DNA from: Berberis thunbergii
Taxonomy: Eukaryota > Streptophyta > Magnoliopsida > Ranunculales > Berberidaceae
NCBI GenBank assembly: GCA_003290165.1
Contig: QNQO01000198.1
Location: forward strand, 930,001 to 994,000
Direction of reading: 5' to 3'
Length of the DNA: 64,000 bases
Part shown: positions 20,093 to 31,148 of the stretch, one piece after another
How the letters are laid out: every line of letters begins with the position of its first letter
Position numbering within the stretch: the first letter of the stretch is position 1
Notes under the pieces: model-generated
Databases searched by the model: none
What the model was told of the DNA's origin: nothing
The model's input: the letters and a program-made list of their open reading frames with translations, nothing else
Translations under genes and position numbers: made by a program

Positions 20093-20679
20093 GATCTGAA
20101 ACACTTCATGGAGGGGATGATTCACCTTGTTTATGCTGGCATTATGGGGTCAAATTATAAGGTCGTGCGTGATCAGGTGGCATTTGTAGAATGAAAGATG
20201 GCGGGGCAAGCTTTGGTTCTTTATCACGTTCTCAATAAATTTGATCCGTTGATAGCGCAATGTACAGAACATGTGAAGGCTGCTGAAACTGCTTGGGGTT
20301 CGCTGAAGGAAGTCGAGGCTATTTGGAATAAATTTGTTTATGAACTTGAGACCTCTGATACATAGTTGAATAAGTTGCGTTCTCAGTTGAGTATCGCTGA
20401 GAAGGACTTGTTGATCGTGACGAGGACAAGCGTTCCGCTGTAGAGTACTCCGCCAGTCTGAAACCTTCTATGGAGTGAGTTGCTCAGTTGAATATCGAGT
20501 TTGCTACTACCAAATCGGAAACTTCTACTAGGCTTACTAATGTTGAGAGTGAAATCGCGTCAACTCGGGTTGAGCATGCGTCAGTTACTGATAAATTGAT
20601 AACTGTAGAAGCAACGGACTGGAAAAGAGTGGTTGATGGTCGTCGTGACTTCCTAGATTTTATGGAGTCGCAAGATTGA
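20093..20679 (+). pseudogene. Antisense coiled-coil ORF (aORF) of the TAT element, broken
   Basis: On the strand opposite to gag-pol, between integrase and the 3' LTR, codons read HFMEGMIHLVYAGIMGSNYK, QALVLYHVLNKFDPLIAQC, VKAAETAWGSLKEVEAIWNK, LNKLRSQLSIAEKDL and TKSETSTRLTNVESEIASTR. This is a long heptad-rich helix. Stops occur in frame (for example at about 20195 and 20364) and there is at least one shift. Antisense ORFs at this spot are known from some TAT/Retand-type gypsy elements and often encode coiled-coil proteins; whether this one is homologous to those cannot be decided by eye. Confidence 0.6.
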
Positions 20680-21439
20680 ATTTATCGAAGTATCGTTGTT
20701 TTGCTGAGTAGGTATTCGAGGATGAAGAAAAACCCCTTCCGGATTCGTTGAGTGATCTCGCTGATGGGGAACAATCATATCTTCGTCCGTGAACCTTTGC
20801 CATCGAGTGACGTTGTTGCTGATATGAATACTCAACTTCTTCCACGTGCCTCTTCTTTAATACTCCCATTAACCCTCCTCGAACTTATGTAACCTTTTCT
20901 GATGCAATGAATTAGGTAATCAATGAGGATCTCATTCTATTTATTGTTGTCGTTTGTACACAATATGTCTTTTTCTCTAATTTCCTAGATTAAGCTTTTT
21001 TACTTTTGACATTCCTGGTTGAATTCTGACTTGTTTGTCTGAATTTTTACAAATGAGCTTCGAGGTTCGACATATATGTCGTGTAGAAGCTTTTATGAAA
21101 TTCGACTTTACATGTCTGGATTTTGATGTTGTACATTATATTTGATAAAAGAAAAAGTCTAACTCATATGTCCATGTACTTTATTACTTCATGGTTGATA
21201 AGACCAGAAGTTTCATGTTTATGTCTAACTTGTTTGTCCGGATACATATATTAGACTTTACTCATAGCCCAATACTTTGGTTGTGTTGTGTGTTTTCTCG
21301 AATATAATCTTAAGTCTGACTTCTTCATCCTGACTAGACTTTATCGCTTGAAAGCGAGATGAAGAGTGTAAACTTTGAAGATTTATTGATAATATTTTGT
21401 CAAATTCTCTAGATTCCACGGTTATGGTAGTTGTTCGAC
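20680..21439. other. Non-coding interval between aORF and integrase
   Basis: AT-rich, with repeated words such as CGA.TTCGACTT.TATGTC and GTCTAACT(T/C)...TGTC. No domain recognised; it corresponds to the 3' untranslated spacer of the element. Confidence 0.4.
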
Positions 21440-22330
21440 CTATATATTTTCCAACCAGTATGACCCTAGTCTGTTGATTTTTACCACTTTGTATGGTCTT
21501 TCAAAATTCGAATTCATTTTTCCCGCACCTGGTTCCTTTGTGTTGAGTTGATTTTTCCGAAGTACCCAATCACCGACATTGAACGTGCGAGGCTTTACCT
21601 TTTTTATATAGTAGTTGGCCATCCGTTGCTGCTTCGATAGAAAATTTTTCTCATTTTTCTTCGAGGAGATCCAATCTGACTCTTAATGCTTCATTGTTAT
21701 CCTTTGCTCAGAAGGTTTTGAATGTTGGCATACCAATTTCTAGGGGAATCATTGTTGCAGACTTGTATGCATGAGCAAAAGGAGTCTCTCATGTTAGAAT
21801 CCTTTTCGTTGTTTTGTAAGCCCAAAGAATGCCAGGCGGTTCGGATATCCACAATCCCTTCGATGTTTCGAGCTTCCTTTTGATTGCCTCTATGATTATT
21901 ATGTGGGTGACCTCGGGTTGTCCATTTGTCTATGAAGGGGCAGGTGCTGAGAAGTGTTGTTGGATGCTCAAGTTTTCACACAACTTCTTAACCTTCTTGC
22001 CATCAAATTACTTCCCGTTGTCTGTGACAATCACTCTTGGGACTTCGAATATGCATATTATGTCTTTCTAGAGAATTTTTTTTACTTAAGCTTCTCCTAT
22101 CTTTGCTAAAGGCTCCACTTCTACCCACTTAGTGAAATAATCTACCGCTACAAGAAAGAATTTCCTTCTGTCAGATATTGAGAGCAGCTCTACAATGTCC
22201 ATCCCCCATTGTGTGAATGGCCATGGACTGCTCATCGGGAATAGGTTTTGGCCTGGCATGTGAGTATACGGGGCAAATCTTTGGCATTTGTCACAAACGT
22301 GAACAAGTTTATTCGCATCCGCTTGTATTG
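21440..22330 (-). pseudogene. Gypsy integrase relic (TAT element)
   Basis: Minus-strand codons read PWPFTQWGMDIVELLSIS, KFFLVAVDYFTKWVEVEPLA, VPRVIVTDNG and FSAPAPS-TNGQPEVTH. This is the integrase core with its catalytic aspartates (WGMDIV and TDNG); the glutamate of the QP.VE region is replaced or shifted. At 21622-21440 follows the C-terminal segment KVKPRTFNVGDWVLRKNQ and PYKVVKINRLGSYWLE. It is broken by stops. Confidence 0.8.
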
Positions 22331-22599
22331 TTGGCTAATAGTATCCTAGTGTCAGGCCTTTGTGGGCTAATGTTCTTCTTTTTGGATGGTTTCCACATGT
22401 ACCATGATGAATCTCTCGCAGAACATAGTCAACAATTTCCGGTAGAGTCTATCGTTAATCATCATGTACCGTGCTGCTCGGTTTCACAATTTTAGGGCAT
22501 CCGTCTTGTCCGTTGGAAGCTTTCCATTCATTATATATGAGAGAATTGGAATCGTCCAATTGTTTTCCTGGCCCGTTATACATACTTCTTCCACTTGAT

Positions 22600-23394
22600 T
22601 TTCAGTATGGAACTTTCATATATGGAACTTTCTTGTATTGTGATGAGGGGATTATCATTTTCTTTAGTCGTGATGTTTCATTAGCTAGTTCATCAGTTTT
22701 TCATTCTCTGCCCTTACACATCGTCGAATGGTTGCAACTTGGAAACTTTCCATCAGCTCGGTAGTCTTTTGGTGGCAAGCTTTCATTCAAGCATCTTTGA
22801 CTTGAAATTCCCTATTGAGCTAATTGAACACCAATTGGGAGTTAGTGAAGACACTGATTTCTTTTATTCCCAAGTGTTTTGCCAATTACAACCCAATTAT
22901 TACTGCTTTCTACTCAGCTTCATTGTTTGAAGCTTTAAAACTGAATTTTATCGCCATTTCTAATGTTACGCCTTCTGAGCTGTACATAATCATTTCGGCT
23001 CCGCTTCCCGATTCATTAGATGATCCATTCGTGAATGGTTCGTTTAGTTTGTTCATTTTTGTGATTACTGTCTGATTGACGGTTGTTGTTGCCTGTGATT
23101 CCAGCAATTAAATATGCCAATGCTTGAGCTTTTATTGCGGTTATAAGAGCATAGCTAATGTCAAACTGCCTGAGTTCTATTTCCCATTTCACCATTCTTC
23201 CGGATAGCTCTGGTTTGTGCAATATTGAACAAAATGGATGTTCGGTCATGACAATGATTGGGTGAGCTTAGAAGTATGGTCGTAGCTTTTTTGAAGATAC
23301 GAACAAGGCAAGCTCCAGTTTTTTCAAAACTGGGTAGTTGACCTCCGCATCTGCAAATGTTTGTTGATGTAATATACTGACTTTTGTGCGTCAT
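22600..23394 (-). pseudogene. Gypsy RNase H relic (TAT element)
   Basis: Minus-strand pieces include LHKPELSGRMVKWEIELRQF then DISYALITAIKAQALAYLI, the linker joining RT-associated RNase H to the second RNase H-like domain usual in TAT elements. Further left comes the FTNGSSNESGSGAEMIMYSS block of that domain. Frames change repeatedly. Confidence 0.72.
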
Positions 23395-23413
23395 TCTCCT
23401 CTCGTATCAGTGC

Positions 23414-24413
23414 TTAGCTTATCGCATGGTCAAACACGAACAAGTATAAATACAGTGTTTCCCCCGTGCTCGGTTTTGATAGCAGTTCTGTGCTTCCCAT
23501 GTATGTCTTCAATCTTTGGAAAGACATCTCGCATTCTTCATTCCACTTGAACGTCTTATTTCCTTTCAAGATTTTGAATAAAGGTAGACATTTGTTTGAC
23601 GACTTGGAAATGAACCTGTTTAAAGCCGTTATCCTGCCATTGAAGCTTTGCACGCCCTTTATGTTCGTTGGTGACTGCATGTTCAGAAGTGTTTGTATCT
23701 GTTTTGGATCAGCTTCGATTTCTCTTTGATTGACCATGTATCCAAGGAATTTGTCTGATTCTATTCCAAATGTACATTTCTCTAGATTCAGCTTCATTTT
23801 GTATCTTTGGAGCTGCGAGAATGTATGTTTGAGGTTTTCAATGTGGTCTATTCAGCATAAGCTTTTAACCAACATGTCATCGATGTACACCTCCATTGTC
23901 TTGCTGATATGATCATTGAACATTCTATTCACCAGTCATTGGTATGTGGCTCCCGCGTTCTTTAGTCCGAACGACATCACTCAGTAATAGTATGTACCTT
24001 TTTCTGTTATAAAAAACTCATTTCTTGGTTGGGAAGGTGCATTTGTATTTGGTTGTAACCGGAGTACGCATCTATGAAACTCAGGAGTTCGTGTCCGGCA
24101 GTGGCATCCACTATTTGGTCTATAGGAGGGAGTGGGAATTGTCTTTCGGGGAGGCTTTGTTCAAATAGGTGTAATCTACACATACTCTCCATTTTTTGTT
24201 CTTCTTTTTTACCAACACCATGTTAGCCAACAAGTCTGGGTAGTGAGATTCTCTAATCATTCTTGCAGTTATTAGTCGATTCACCTCCTCGTTTATTGCT
24301 TGGTTGCGCTCTGGGGCAACCGACCTTCTTTTTTGCCGGACTAACTTCTTGTTTGGATTGACTTGCAGTTTGTGAGTAATGATAGATGGGTCTATTCCCA
24401 CCATATCTTTCAT
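23414..24413 (-). pseudogene. Gypsy reverse transcriptase relic (TAT element)
   Basis: From the right: RRSVAPERNQAINEEVNRLI, VKKKNKKWRVCVDYTYLNKA, FIDAYSGYNQIQMHLP, the catalytic VYIDDMLVKS (about 23866-23895), then LNLEKCTFGIESDKFLGYMV, QRLKTYMGSTELLSKP. Domain order and the YIDD box are intact, but stops and frameshifts at about 24120-24190 and 23800-24000 break the frame. Confidence 0.85.
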
Positions 24414-24668
24414 CGTCCAGCAAAGACGTCCTGATTATCCTTTTACCAATTGGATTAGTTTTATGGTGAATTCTTGGTGGATTTTTATGCCAATCCGAAT
24501 TGCTTTGTCTACTTCTCCATCGTCCAAGTAGACTACTGTCATTTCTTCTTCTAGTTGTCCAGTATTTGGTCGATCTCTTGGACTTATTGGAGTCATATTG
24601 TCATCCGGAAGATCGGGGTCTGTTTGACCAGGTTGCTGTGGCGACTCCTCTAGTTATTGTAGTAATCG

Positions 24669-24923
24669 CTATCTGTGTGGAGTTTTCATCGTTGTATACT
24701 GGCATTCGCATGTAGCTGGCTGGTCCCCTTTGATTATCCCGACATCGTCATTGGTAAGGTACCTCAGGCATTGATGCATGGTAGAGGACATTGCACCCAT
24801 CTCGTGTATCCATGGCCTTTTGAGAAGCATGATGTACGCGGACGAAGCATCGACAACGAGGAAATCTATCAACCAGACTCGTTGTCTTCCTGGTTCTCCC
24901 ACTTCGACTAGCAGTTGGATCAT
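24669..24923 (-). pseudogene. Gypsy protease relic, C-terminal part (TAT element)
   Basis: Minus strand reads VWLIDFLVVDASSAYIMLLK then RPWIHEMGAMSSTMHQCLRY, the flap-distal half of the TAT retropepsin (family form FLVVD..SAYN.LLGRPW). The catalytic DTG/DLG part should lie just upstream (about 24930-25060) but is not readable without frame changes. Confidence 0.72.
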
Positions 24924-25337
24924 TCAGAGTGGACGACATTGTTTTTCGCTGAAACCCACCATTGGTTGATCATTGGGTGAGAGAATTTCTCTAGTGAATC
25001 GCATCTTTCGGAATGCTATTAGGTATAGAAGGTTGGTCGAGCTGCCCGTGTCAACCAACACTCTTTTGATCTCCTACCTGGCTGTCAGTACTGAAATTAC
25101 CAAAATGTCATTATAAGGGAAATGGACTCCCTTCGCGTCCTCATTGGAAAAGGTCAGAGTTTGTTGCGTTGTTTTGGCATGTTGTGAAGAAGGCTTTGGA
25201 TATTTGATTATTGTTCGTAAAACACAGATTTATCGCTTCCGAGATCGATTGGAAAATTCCTTCTCTCCAATTACGCCATGCAAAACGTATATCAGCTCCC
25301 TTGATCGCTCCTTTGATATGGTAGTAGTGTCTGTTCT

Positions 25338-26280
25338 TTATCTCCCTTGTGACTCTTCCTGCCTAATGAACTTTCCGAGTCGTCCTTTTTGGATATGGTG
25401 CTCAATCTCCTCTTTTAAGTTGTAGCAGTCCTCGGTGTCGTGCCTATAGTCATCGTGGAAAGAGCAATATTTGTTTCTACATCGCCCATCTAGATCTCCT
25501 TTCATTTTGGGTGGCCACTTAACGTCCTCCCACTTCACTATGTATTTTAGGACCTCAGCTCCACTTGTTTCCAAAGTCGTGAATGACTTGTTTGTCGATT
25601 GTTCTTATTTGGATCTTCCAGGTTGCAACCTTCCAAATTCTTGTTTGTTGAACTCGGACCTGCTACTAGTTCGATGTCTTTTTGACAGGCCATTTTTTTC
25701 GAGTCCTATCGCTTTTCTCCCTTCTTTTCTCATCTCCTGATTGGCTAAAGCATGTCTCTTTTCGAATTCATTCTTCTGCCTAGTAGCCACCATTTCCTCA
25801 AGAGTGATATGTTTTTGGATGGTTCAGAGAATCGTAGAATGGTCCCCTTTTTAATCTGGAGATGCAGGTAGCTATGGTCGTATCGTTACTGCACCCGCCA
25901 ATCGTAGTTAACTCATTAGTGAAACATGTAACGTATTCCCTGATGGTTTCCTCAGGTTTTTGCCTGATGTGAAACAAGTAATGTAGACCCTTTCTCATTC
26001 GGTAGCTGCCAATGAATCTCGTAATGAACATCGTGGCTAACGCTTGGAAGGAATTTATCGATCTGGGCGGTAGATTGTTGAACCAACTCATTGTCGCAAA
26101 CGTGAGACTAGTCGGAAAGGTCCGACATAGGATAGACCCCGTGCTTTTTTTCAAGGCCATCATATGGTGAAAGTGTCGCAAATGCTTTGTTGGGTTGGTA
26201 GTGCCATCATTTGCTTCGAACTTTGGAGGATTCCTCATAAGTGTATTAGAGAACGACGGTCTAACCAATTCATACATCAA
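25338..26280 (-). pseudogene. Gypsy gag relic (TAT element)
   Basis: At 26280-25798 a frame reads NPPKFEANDGTTNPTKHLRH, SWFNNLPPRSINSFQALATM, RKGLHYLFHIRQKPEETIRE, the retrotransposon gag core. At 25574-25338 comes NKYCSFHDDYRHDTEDCYNL then KEEIEHHIQKGRL, the Cys-His motif region of TAT gag. Stops separate the two. Confidence 0.82.
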
Positions 26281-26828
26281 GTTGGGATCTGTGATTATGA
26301 TTCAGAATAGAACTTGTGCAGGGACCCCATTGTTCTGGAGGCCATCTTCTTGTGGTTCATTACTTTCAAGATTCACTTGTTGAAGTTCTGCAGAAACTTC
26401 ATTACTCTCTCGGTCGTGGTTGGTAGAGTTTTATTGGGGAGGTGCTTGGACATAATCGGCAGATTGAACGCGCTATTGGATGAGTTTGTCCATTGGTTTG
26501 ATTAGAAGATCAATCTGGGTCATGAGTTGATCCACGCGAGGATCCGTGGCAGTGCCGCCAGATGTTTGAGATGATTGGGCTACCACTCCATGTTGTCGCT
26601 CTCTGTCGTCAGGCATGGTTGGCTCGAGGGTTGTCGTTGGGTTTGAAGCATGAACTTTGGCAATGCAGCTTCACCGGTGGGAGGATTGTTTTGATTGTTG
26701 CTGGGCTAAGGGTCTATAGAGTGTTCCATTTGTTCTAGGAAACTTTTTAATCGATGATTAGAACTGAGGAAGTTTCCAACTATAAACTCTCTTATTAAAA
26801 GGAAATTGGCCCATGGGCGGTGCCAAAC

Positions 26829-27363
26829 TGATGCATCCATATTTGGTCTCTTGTGAAGTCTGACCTGCAAAAAATGTTAGATTGTCAAAGACCACCTATT
26901 TGGTGGTCGAATGCACTCCGATACTTAAATTAGTAACTCTGTTGGAGCTGGAGATAAATCTGGACAAAACTCAGTTAAAATTGTATACCTTTGTTGAATG
27001 TTCCATTTACCTTATATAGTGGTCGTTATTAATTTTCTGCATGACTTGAGCATGTGATTCACAACGAGAAGAGACGTTCTCTGTAACAGTAAAATACGTC
27101 ATTGGGGGTGTAACTCCTTCCAGGACTTTTTTTTTCTTTAATGTTCCTCATTCTTAAGGGAGAACTTTGTTGGGCTTGGATTTTAGTATCTGACTATGAT
27201 TTGTTCTGTTGCACCCTATTAGGCTTTTTAGGATTGCATCCTCCCTTTTTTGGCTTTGCAAGTTGACCTAGTCTTGAAATGTTTAGTCTTCGTGATGGGC
27301 GATCTCTGCCACGTATATGGTCATGAATCGCGATGATATATAGTCTTATTTCATGTATCATCA
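26829..27363 (-). repeat. 5' LTR of the TAT element
   Basis: Begins TGATGCATCC and ends CATGTATCATCA. Immediate right flank ATAAT equals the left flank of 19541. Confidence 0.9.
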
Positions 27364-27392
27364 ATAATAATAATAATAATAATAATAATAAT
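27363..27392. repeat. (TAA)n microsatellite, right part
   Basis: About nine AAT units continuing the tract interrupted at 19540. Confidence 0.9.
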
Positions 27393-28500
27393 TTGTGTTG
27401 ATTTGTAAGGTATCAACTTGTATTGGCGTGGAGAACCAAATAAATAAGGATAGACTTAAACCCATACATAGAAAAAAAAAGAGTAACCATCAATGCTAGG
27501 GGCAAGGATTGTGATTTCGTTTTTCGACTTAATTCTAGTCTCCTAATTTAAGAAATATTTAGGTGTGTAAAGAAAAAACGTAAACATTTAGAGAATACAT
27601 TAAATATATATAATGAATTTCGAGGGTATATTAAATATGTGAAAAAATAATATGCAAGTAAATAAATGTATTAAACACATTAAATGAAACCAAAATACCT
27701 ATAATTAGAAAATTAAAGGTAGTTTCAAAATGCAAAATTTAAGTAGAAGAAGTGATAATTAGGAAATTAGAGGTGGTTTCAAAAATCAATAAATAATTAA
27801 AATAAATGGTAATTAAAAAAAGTTTAAATTTTATGAAAAGACCTCGAAAAATGTAATTTTTAGTAGCTGATTTTTGTGTTTTTAAGAAAAAAAAATGAAA
27901 ATGTACAAAAAAAATCTTGAAATATTTTATAAAACCCTAAAAAAATGTAATTTTTTCTTTCACAATTTTTCTTTTCGTAATTTCAAAAAAACAAAAGTTT
28001 TAACGAAATTTCGTGTAATTTCGCGAAATCACAATCCTTGGCTAGAGGTTTACATGTGCTCGGTACTTGTTAGCAAAATGAAAATTAAATGGGTCCTAAA
28101 CTAGAACTCAAAACTGGAATAAGGCTGACCTAATTCTTATAATAAAGTTCGATGTCAGTTTAATCCATGGAGTTGGTCATACTACTCTGCATCTTATCTT
28201 CTTCACATTTTACAGTACCCATCTCTTGAACATCCATTAAAATCCCATTGTAGCCCATTAGGTGGCCATCAATTTAATGTAGACCCAATACTATAAATCC
28301 AAAGTCTAAAAAGTTATGGGCACAACATCACCAATCTTATAAGCGATGTCACATCCAATTTTGGTAGGGAATGAGTGGGGGGCTGAACACACAAAACATC
28401 AAAGTCAATCTATAATGTGCTTAGAAAAAAGAAGAGGAGAATCAGTTTTGCTTGCAGAGGAATCCAAATAATAAATGGACACTTGTTATAGTTTTAACGT
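27393..28500. other. AT-rich intergenic DNA upstream of the 28783 gene
   Basis: Poly-A/T-rich sequence with repeated AAATTAGAGGT.GTTTCAAAA words (27705-27790), no coding signal. The last 200 bp before 28783 becomes C/T-rich (28540-28680), as in a plant promoter or 5' UTR; the transcript start cannot be fixed. Confidence 0.45.
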
Positions 28501-28782
28501 AACGCTTAATCAGAGAGTGTCATGCACGCCAGCACCGGATGCCTGACTTGTACACACCACACAACCCGTCTCTTGCGGCATCACACCACACCACGCACCC
28601 CTTCCCTTTCCTTCTCTTGTTCTGGTTTTGCTCTTCCTTTCAACCTCTCCCAACCAAACATTTTTCTCTCTTTCTCAATCAATAACATAGATAGATATTA
28701 CAAAAATATCTCCAATCCCTATTTCAGATTATATTCTATTTCCATCCATCTTATATTTCTTCATCAAAAGCCACCTAATTCA

Positions 28783-29619
28783 ATGGACCCATCATCCATT
28801 GATGGATGGAACAAAATAGAATTTGGAGAAGAAGATGAAGATGAAGATGAAGAAAAGATTGGTGGGTGGTGTTTCCCTTTGGAGCCTAGTGCTGTTGAAA
28901 GGTACAGCGAGGTGGTGGCTCAACGCTCTGGACGAGGTCCAGACCTCATGCAGAATTGTGATCTTCCTCCACCACTCAAGATATTTGCTGGGCCACCAAG
29001 CTCAACTTGCCCCTCCTACCCCACAACTACAAGGTTGGTTGGTTAGTTTTTCTTTCTGAACTTCACCCCCACACATTTTTATACTTCTTGTTAAAAAGGA
29101 TAATGTCACATTTACGGCATAGGGTTCTGAGTTTGTTTGTTGTGTTTAACTGGCAGGAAAATCAGTGAAGGAGAAGGAGAAGATGACAAATTCCCTACCA
29201 TTGAAGAGCATCTTGCCCCAATGGCTAGGCAGTGTGTCGACCAGAAGTTAGATCTTTTGAAAGCACTGCAACTATCACAGACAAGGGCAAGAGCAGCTGA
29301 GAGGACGGCGAGCCTTGTGAAACAAGACGTGGATGTAATGACCACCTTGTTACTCAAGGAATCTTCAAGATTGTTTGCTCATCGGCAGTGGGTGAAAGTT
29401 CTTGAACTTGAGGTTTCGCAATTGCAATCAGATGAGCGAAATAACTCATCTTTCAGTTATATTGACAACAAACCGGGCAGAAGATGTGAAGACTACTCAG
29501 AGAATGATGATTCTGAGGGAGGCGGAAACACAGGCAGTTTTACTTGGTACATGACTTTGGCTGTATGTTTTGGCATTGCCAGTGTTGGCTTCGCATTTGG
29601 CTGCAGATGTGTATTCTGA
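28783..29619 (+). CDS. Two-exon gene for a 237-aa acidic, C-terminally membrane-anchored plant protein
   Basis: Coding exons 28783-29033 and 29157-29619, joined at ACAAG|GTTGGT...GGCAG|GAAAATC, give an unbroken 237-residue protein. I chose ATG 28783 because the longer upstream frame is Cys/Thr-rich and UTR-like. Features: an acidic stretch EEDEDEDEEK at 17-26; LEPSAVERYSEVVAQRSGRG; a helical, probably coiled-coil block in exon 2 (APMARQCVDQKLDLLKALQL, then a Leu-rich heptad pattern and LFAHRQWVKVLELEVSQLQS); and a single C-terminal hydrophobic segment (WYMTLAVCFGIASVGFAFGC) with only a short tail, as in tail-anchored proteins. No enzymatic motif is seen and I do not recognise a named family. 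It ends 315 bp from the stop codon of the convergent helicase-RBR gene, so the 3' UTRs may overlap. Frame, splice sites and composition indicate an active gene. Confidence 0.82.
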
Positions 29620-29934
29620 GGGATTTTTTCAAAGAAATGAAATTTCAAATATTTTACAAAACCGTCTTCCAACTAATCTGCATTTATGAGGTTGATGATA
29701 TTGTTACTTGATGAAATGGATTCTTCGCGTTGATGACCTCATCAGTGCAGATGATTGATTTCCTCAATGATTGCACAATCCACTATTCTATCAGACGACT
29801 GAGCAGCAATCACAACTTACTAAATTCACATTGTATTTAACTTTCTTTCTCTGCCTACAACATATTACACAACCCATATTTACATTGAACTTCTGATATA
29901 GATATACACTCACATTAAGGTTGTTGGGTATCTA
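29620..29934. other. Convergent intergenic spacer (two 3' UTRs)
   Basis: 315 bp between the stop of the plus-strand gene and the stop of the minus-strand helicase gene. It should hold both polyadenylation regions; no further feature seen. Confidence 0.6.
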
Positions 29935-31148
29935 TTATATAATTGTTTGGTGTATAGATCTCAAGTGTCCATAGCAGTCATCACTGCTACTGAAACACTC
30001 TACACAGACCCAGCAAATGTGCTTCCCACACTTGCATTCAATGTGGTTACACCCGTCAATCTTCTCAATGGTGTATCCACACATGGGGCAAACCTTCACT
30101 TGCTCCTTTCCTTTGCACCACACCTTCAGTGACAAGTCTGGGTCCTCTTTGAACTCTTTATACCTCTCACATGACATACCTGGATGGAATTCCAAGTGAC
30201 ACCTAGTACATGTTTCCACGCAGCACGCACCACACATGAATGGCTTATCTGCAGTCCCAGGCTTTGCTACCTGATATACAGAAGGACAATCGGGAGATGG
30301 ACAAAATCTGTAGGTGCCACCACTTGATGCCACAAATGCCCCTAATGAAGCTCGGAAGAGGTCCTCCAACTTCTCATTAGATAAGAGAGACTTCAAATCC
30401 ATAAGTTGGATATGTTTTCCACACCCTTCGCGAGTGCAGCATATTGGGAAGCCTTCACGAGTTCTAGTTGCAGACTCCAATTGCTCAATTAAACATGATC
30501 GGCAGAATCTGTGGGAACAAGCTTCAAGTTGATGACAGTCTTCCACTTCACAAAGGCAAATGGAACATGTTTCACCATCTGCTACTTCATCTGGATCACC
30601 ATCACCAAGAGACCTTGCCATCTCATAAATCATCTCTTCCACCTGTTTCCTTGACTCCTTGAATCCTCGGACCAGAAGTGCATGTCGACGAGTGTTAAGT
30701 GTAACGTCAGTATCAGGCACCTTCTCCTTGAGCCCATGAAGTTCTGGACCAAATTTCTCAACCACTTCTTTCATCAGGTTATGCGGGAGATCCTTGCCTC
30801 GAAGGAAGATCTGGTGTTGCTTGTTCTCATCAAGGATCATAAGAGACGAGACTAGTCTACACTCTGCCACACCAACTTTATCATCTGGACCAAAGATCCT
30901 GACATTCAGGTTCTGCCGATCATACAGAATGCATGTTCCTGTCTCTCGCTCTAATTTCTTCATCAGCATGACACCATCTCTGGATAAGAGAAGTTGTAGT
31001 TTGCTTGGTGTGAAGCTAGCATCAGTTATAGTTTTCCCTTTCATTATCTCCTCAAGTGGTTTTCTCATGTCTGCAACAGTCTTGGTAGCATTTGCTTGTA
31101 TCTTCACTCGATAGGAACCATTCTCATTCCTTTCAATATTGTAGACAC
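29935..31148 (-). CDS. DEAH11: Exon 3 of the helicase-RBR gene: RBR ubiquitin-ligase module
   Basis: Follows acceptor CCAATATGCAG; the split Gly codon (G|GT) joins exon 2 in phase to GVYNIERNENGSYRVKI, which matches the family join. Residues 1457-1500 hold RING1 (CSICLCEVEDC, CSHRFCRSCL, C..EGCG). Next is the IBR (FCPSPDCPSVY, CGACCVETCTRCHLEFHPGM) and then RING2 (CPMCGYTIEKIDGCNHIECK then CGKHICWVC). The Cys of DGCNH corresponds to the thioester-forming Cys of parkin-type RBR ligases. It stops after RSIHQTII at 29935, slightly shorter than Arabidopsis proteins. Confidence 0.92.

Larger units (their letters stand above)
19541..27363 (-). mobile_element. TAT-lineage Ty3/gypsy retrotransposon, complete but decayed, TSD ATAAT
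   Basis: LTRs at 19541-20082 and 26829-27363 (about 540 bp, TGATG...CATCA) bound a 7.8-kb element flanked by ATAAT on both sides. Transcription runs right to left. The 5' LTR is followed by a primer-like site (TGGCACCGCCCATGGG, minus strand, just left of 26829), then gag (26280-25340), protease (about 24923-24669), RT (24413-23414), RNase H (about 23394-22600), integrase (about 22330-21440), and finally an antisense ORF before the 3' LTR. Stops and frameshifts occur in every domain, and the LTRs differ by many substitutions and indels, so the insertion is old. Zinc-finger-like and protease motifs fit the TAT/Retand group. Confidence 0.88.

Noticed and set aside
28522..28782. Upstream extension of the small tail-anchored protein gene
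   Set aside because: Cys/Thr/Phe-rich, low-complexity, typical of an untranslated leader that happens to be open; ATG 28783 begins the plausible protein.
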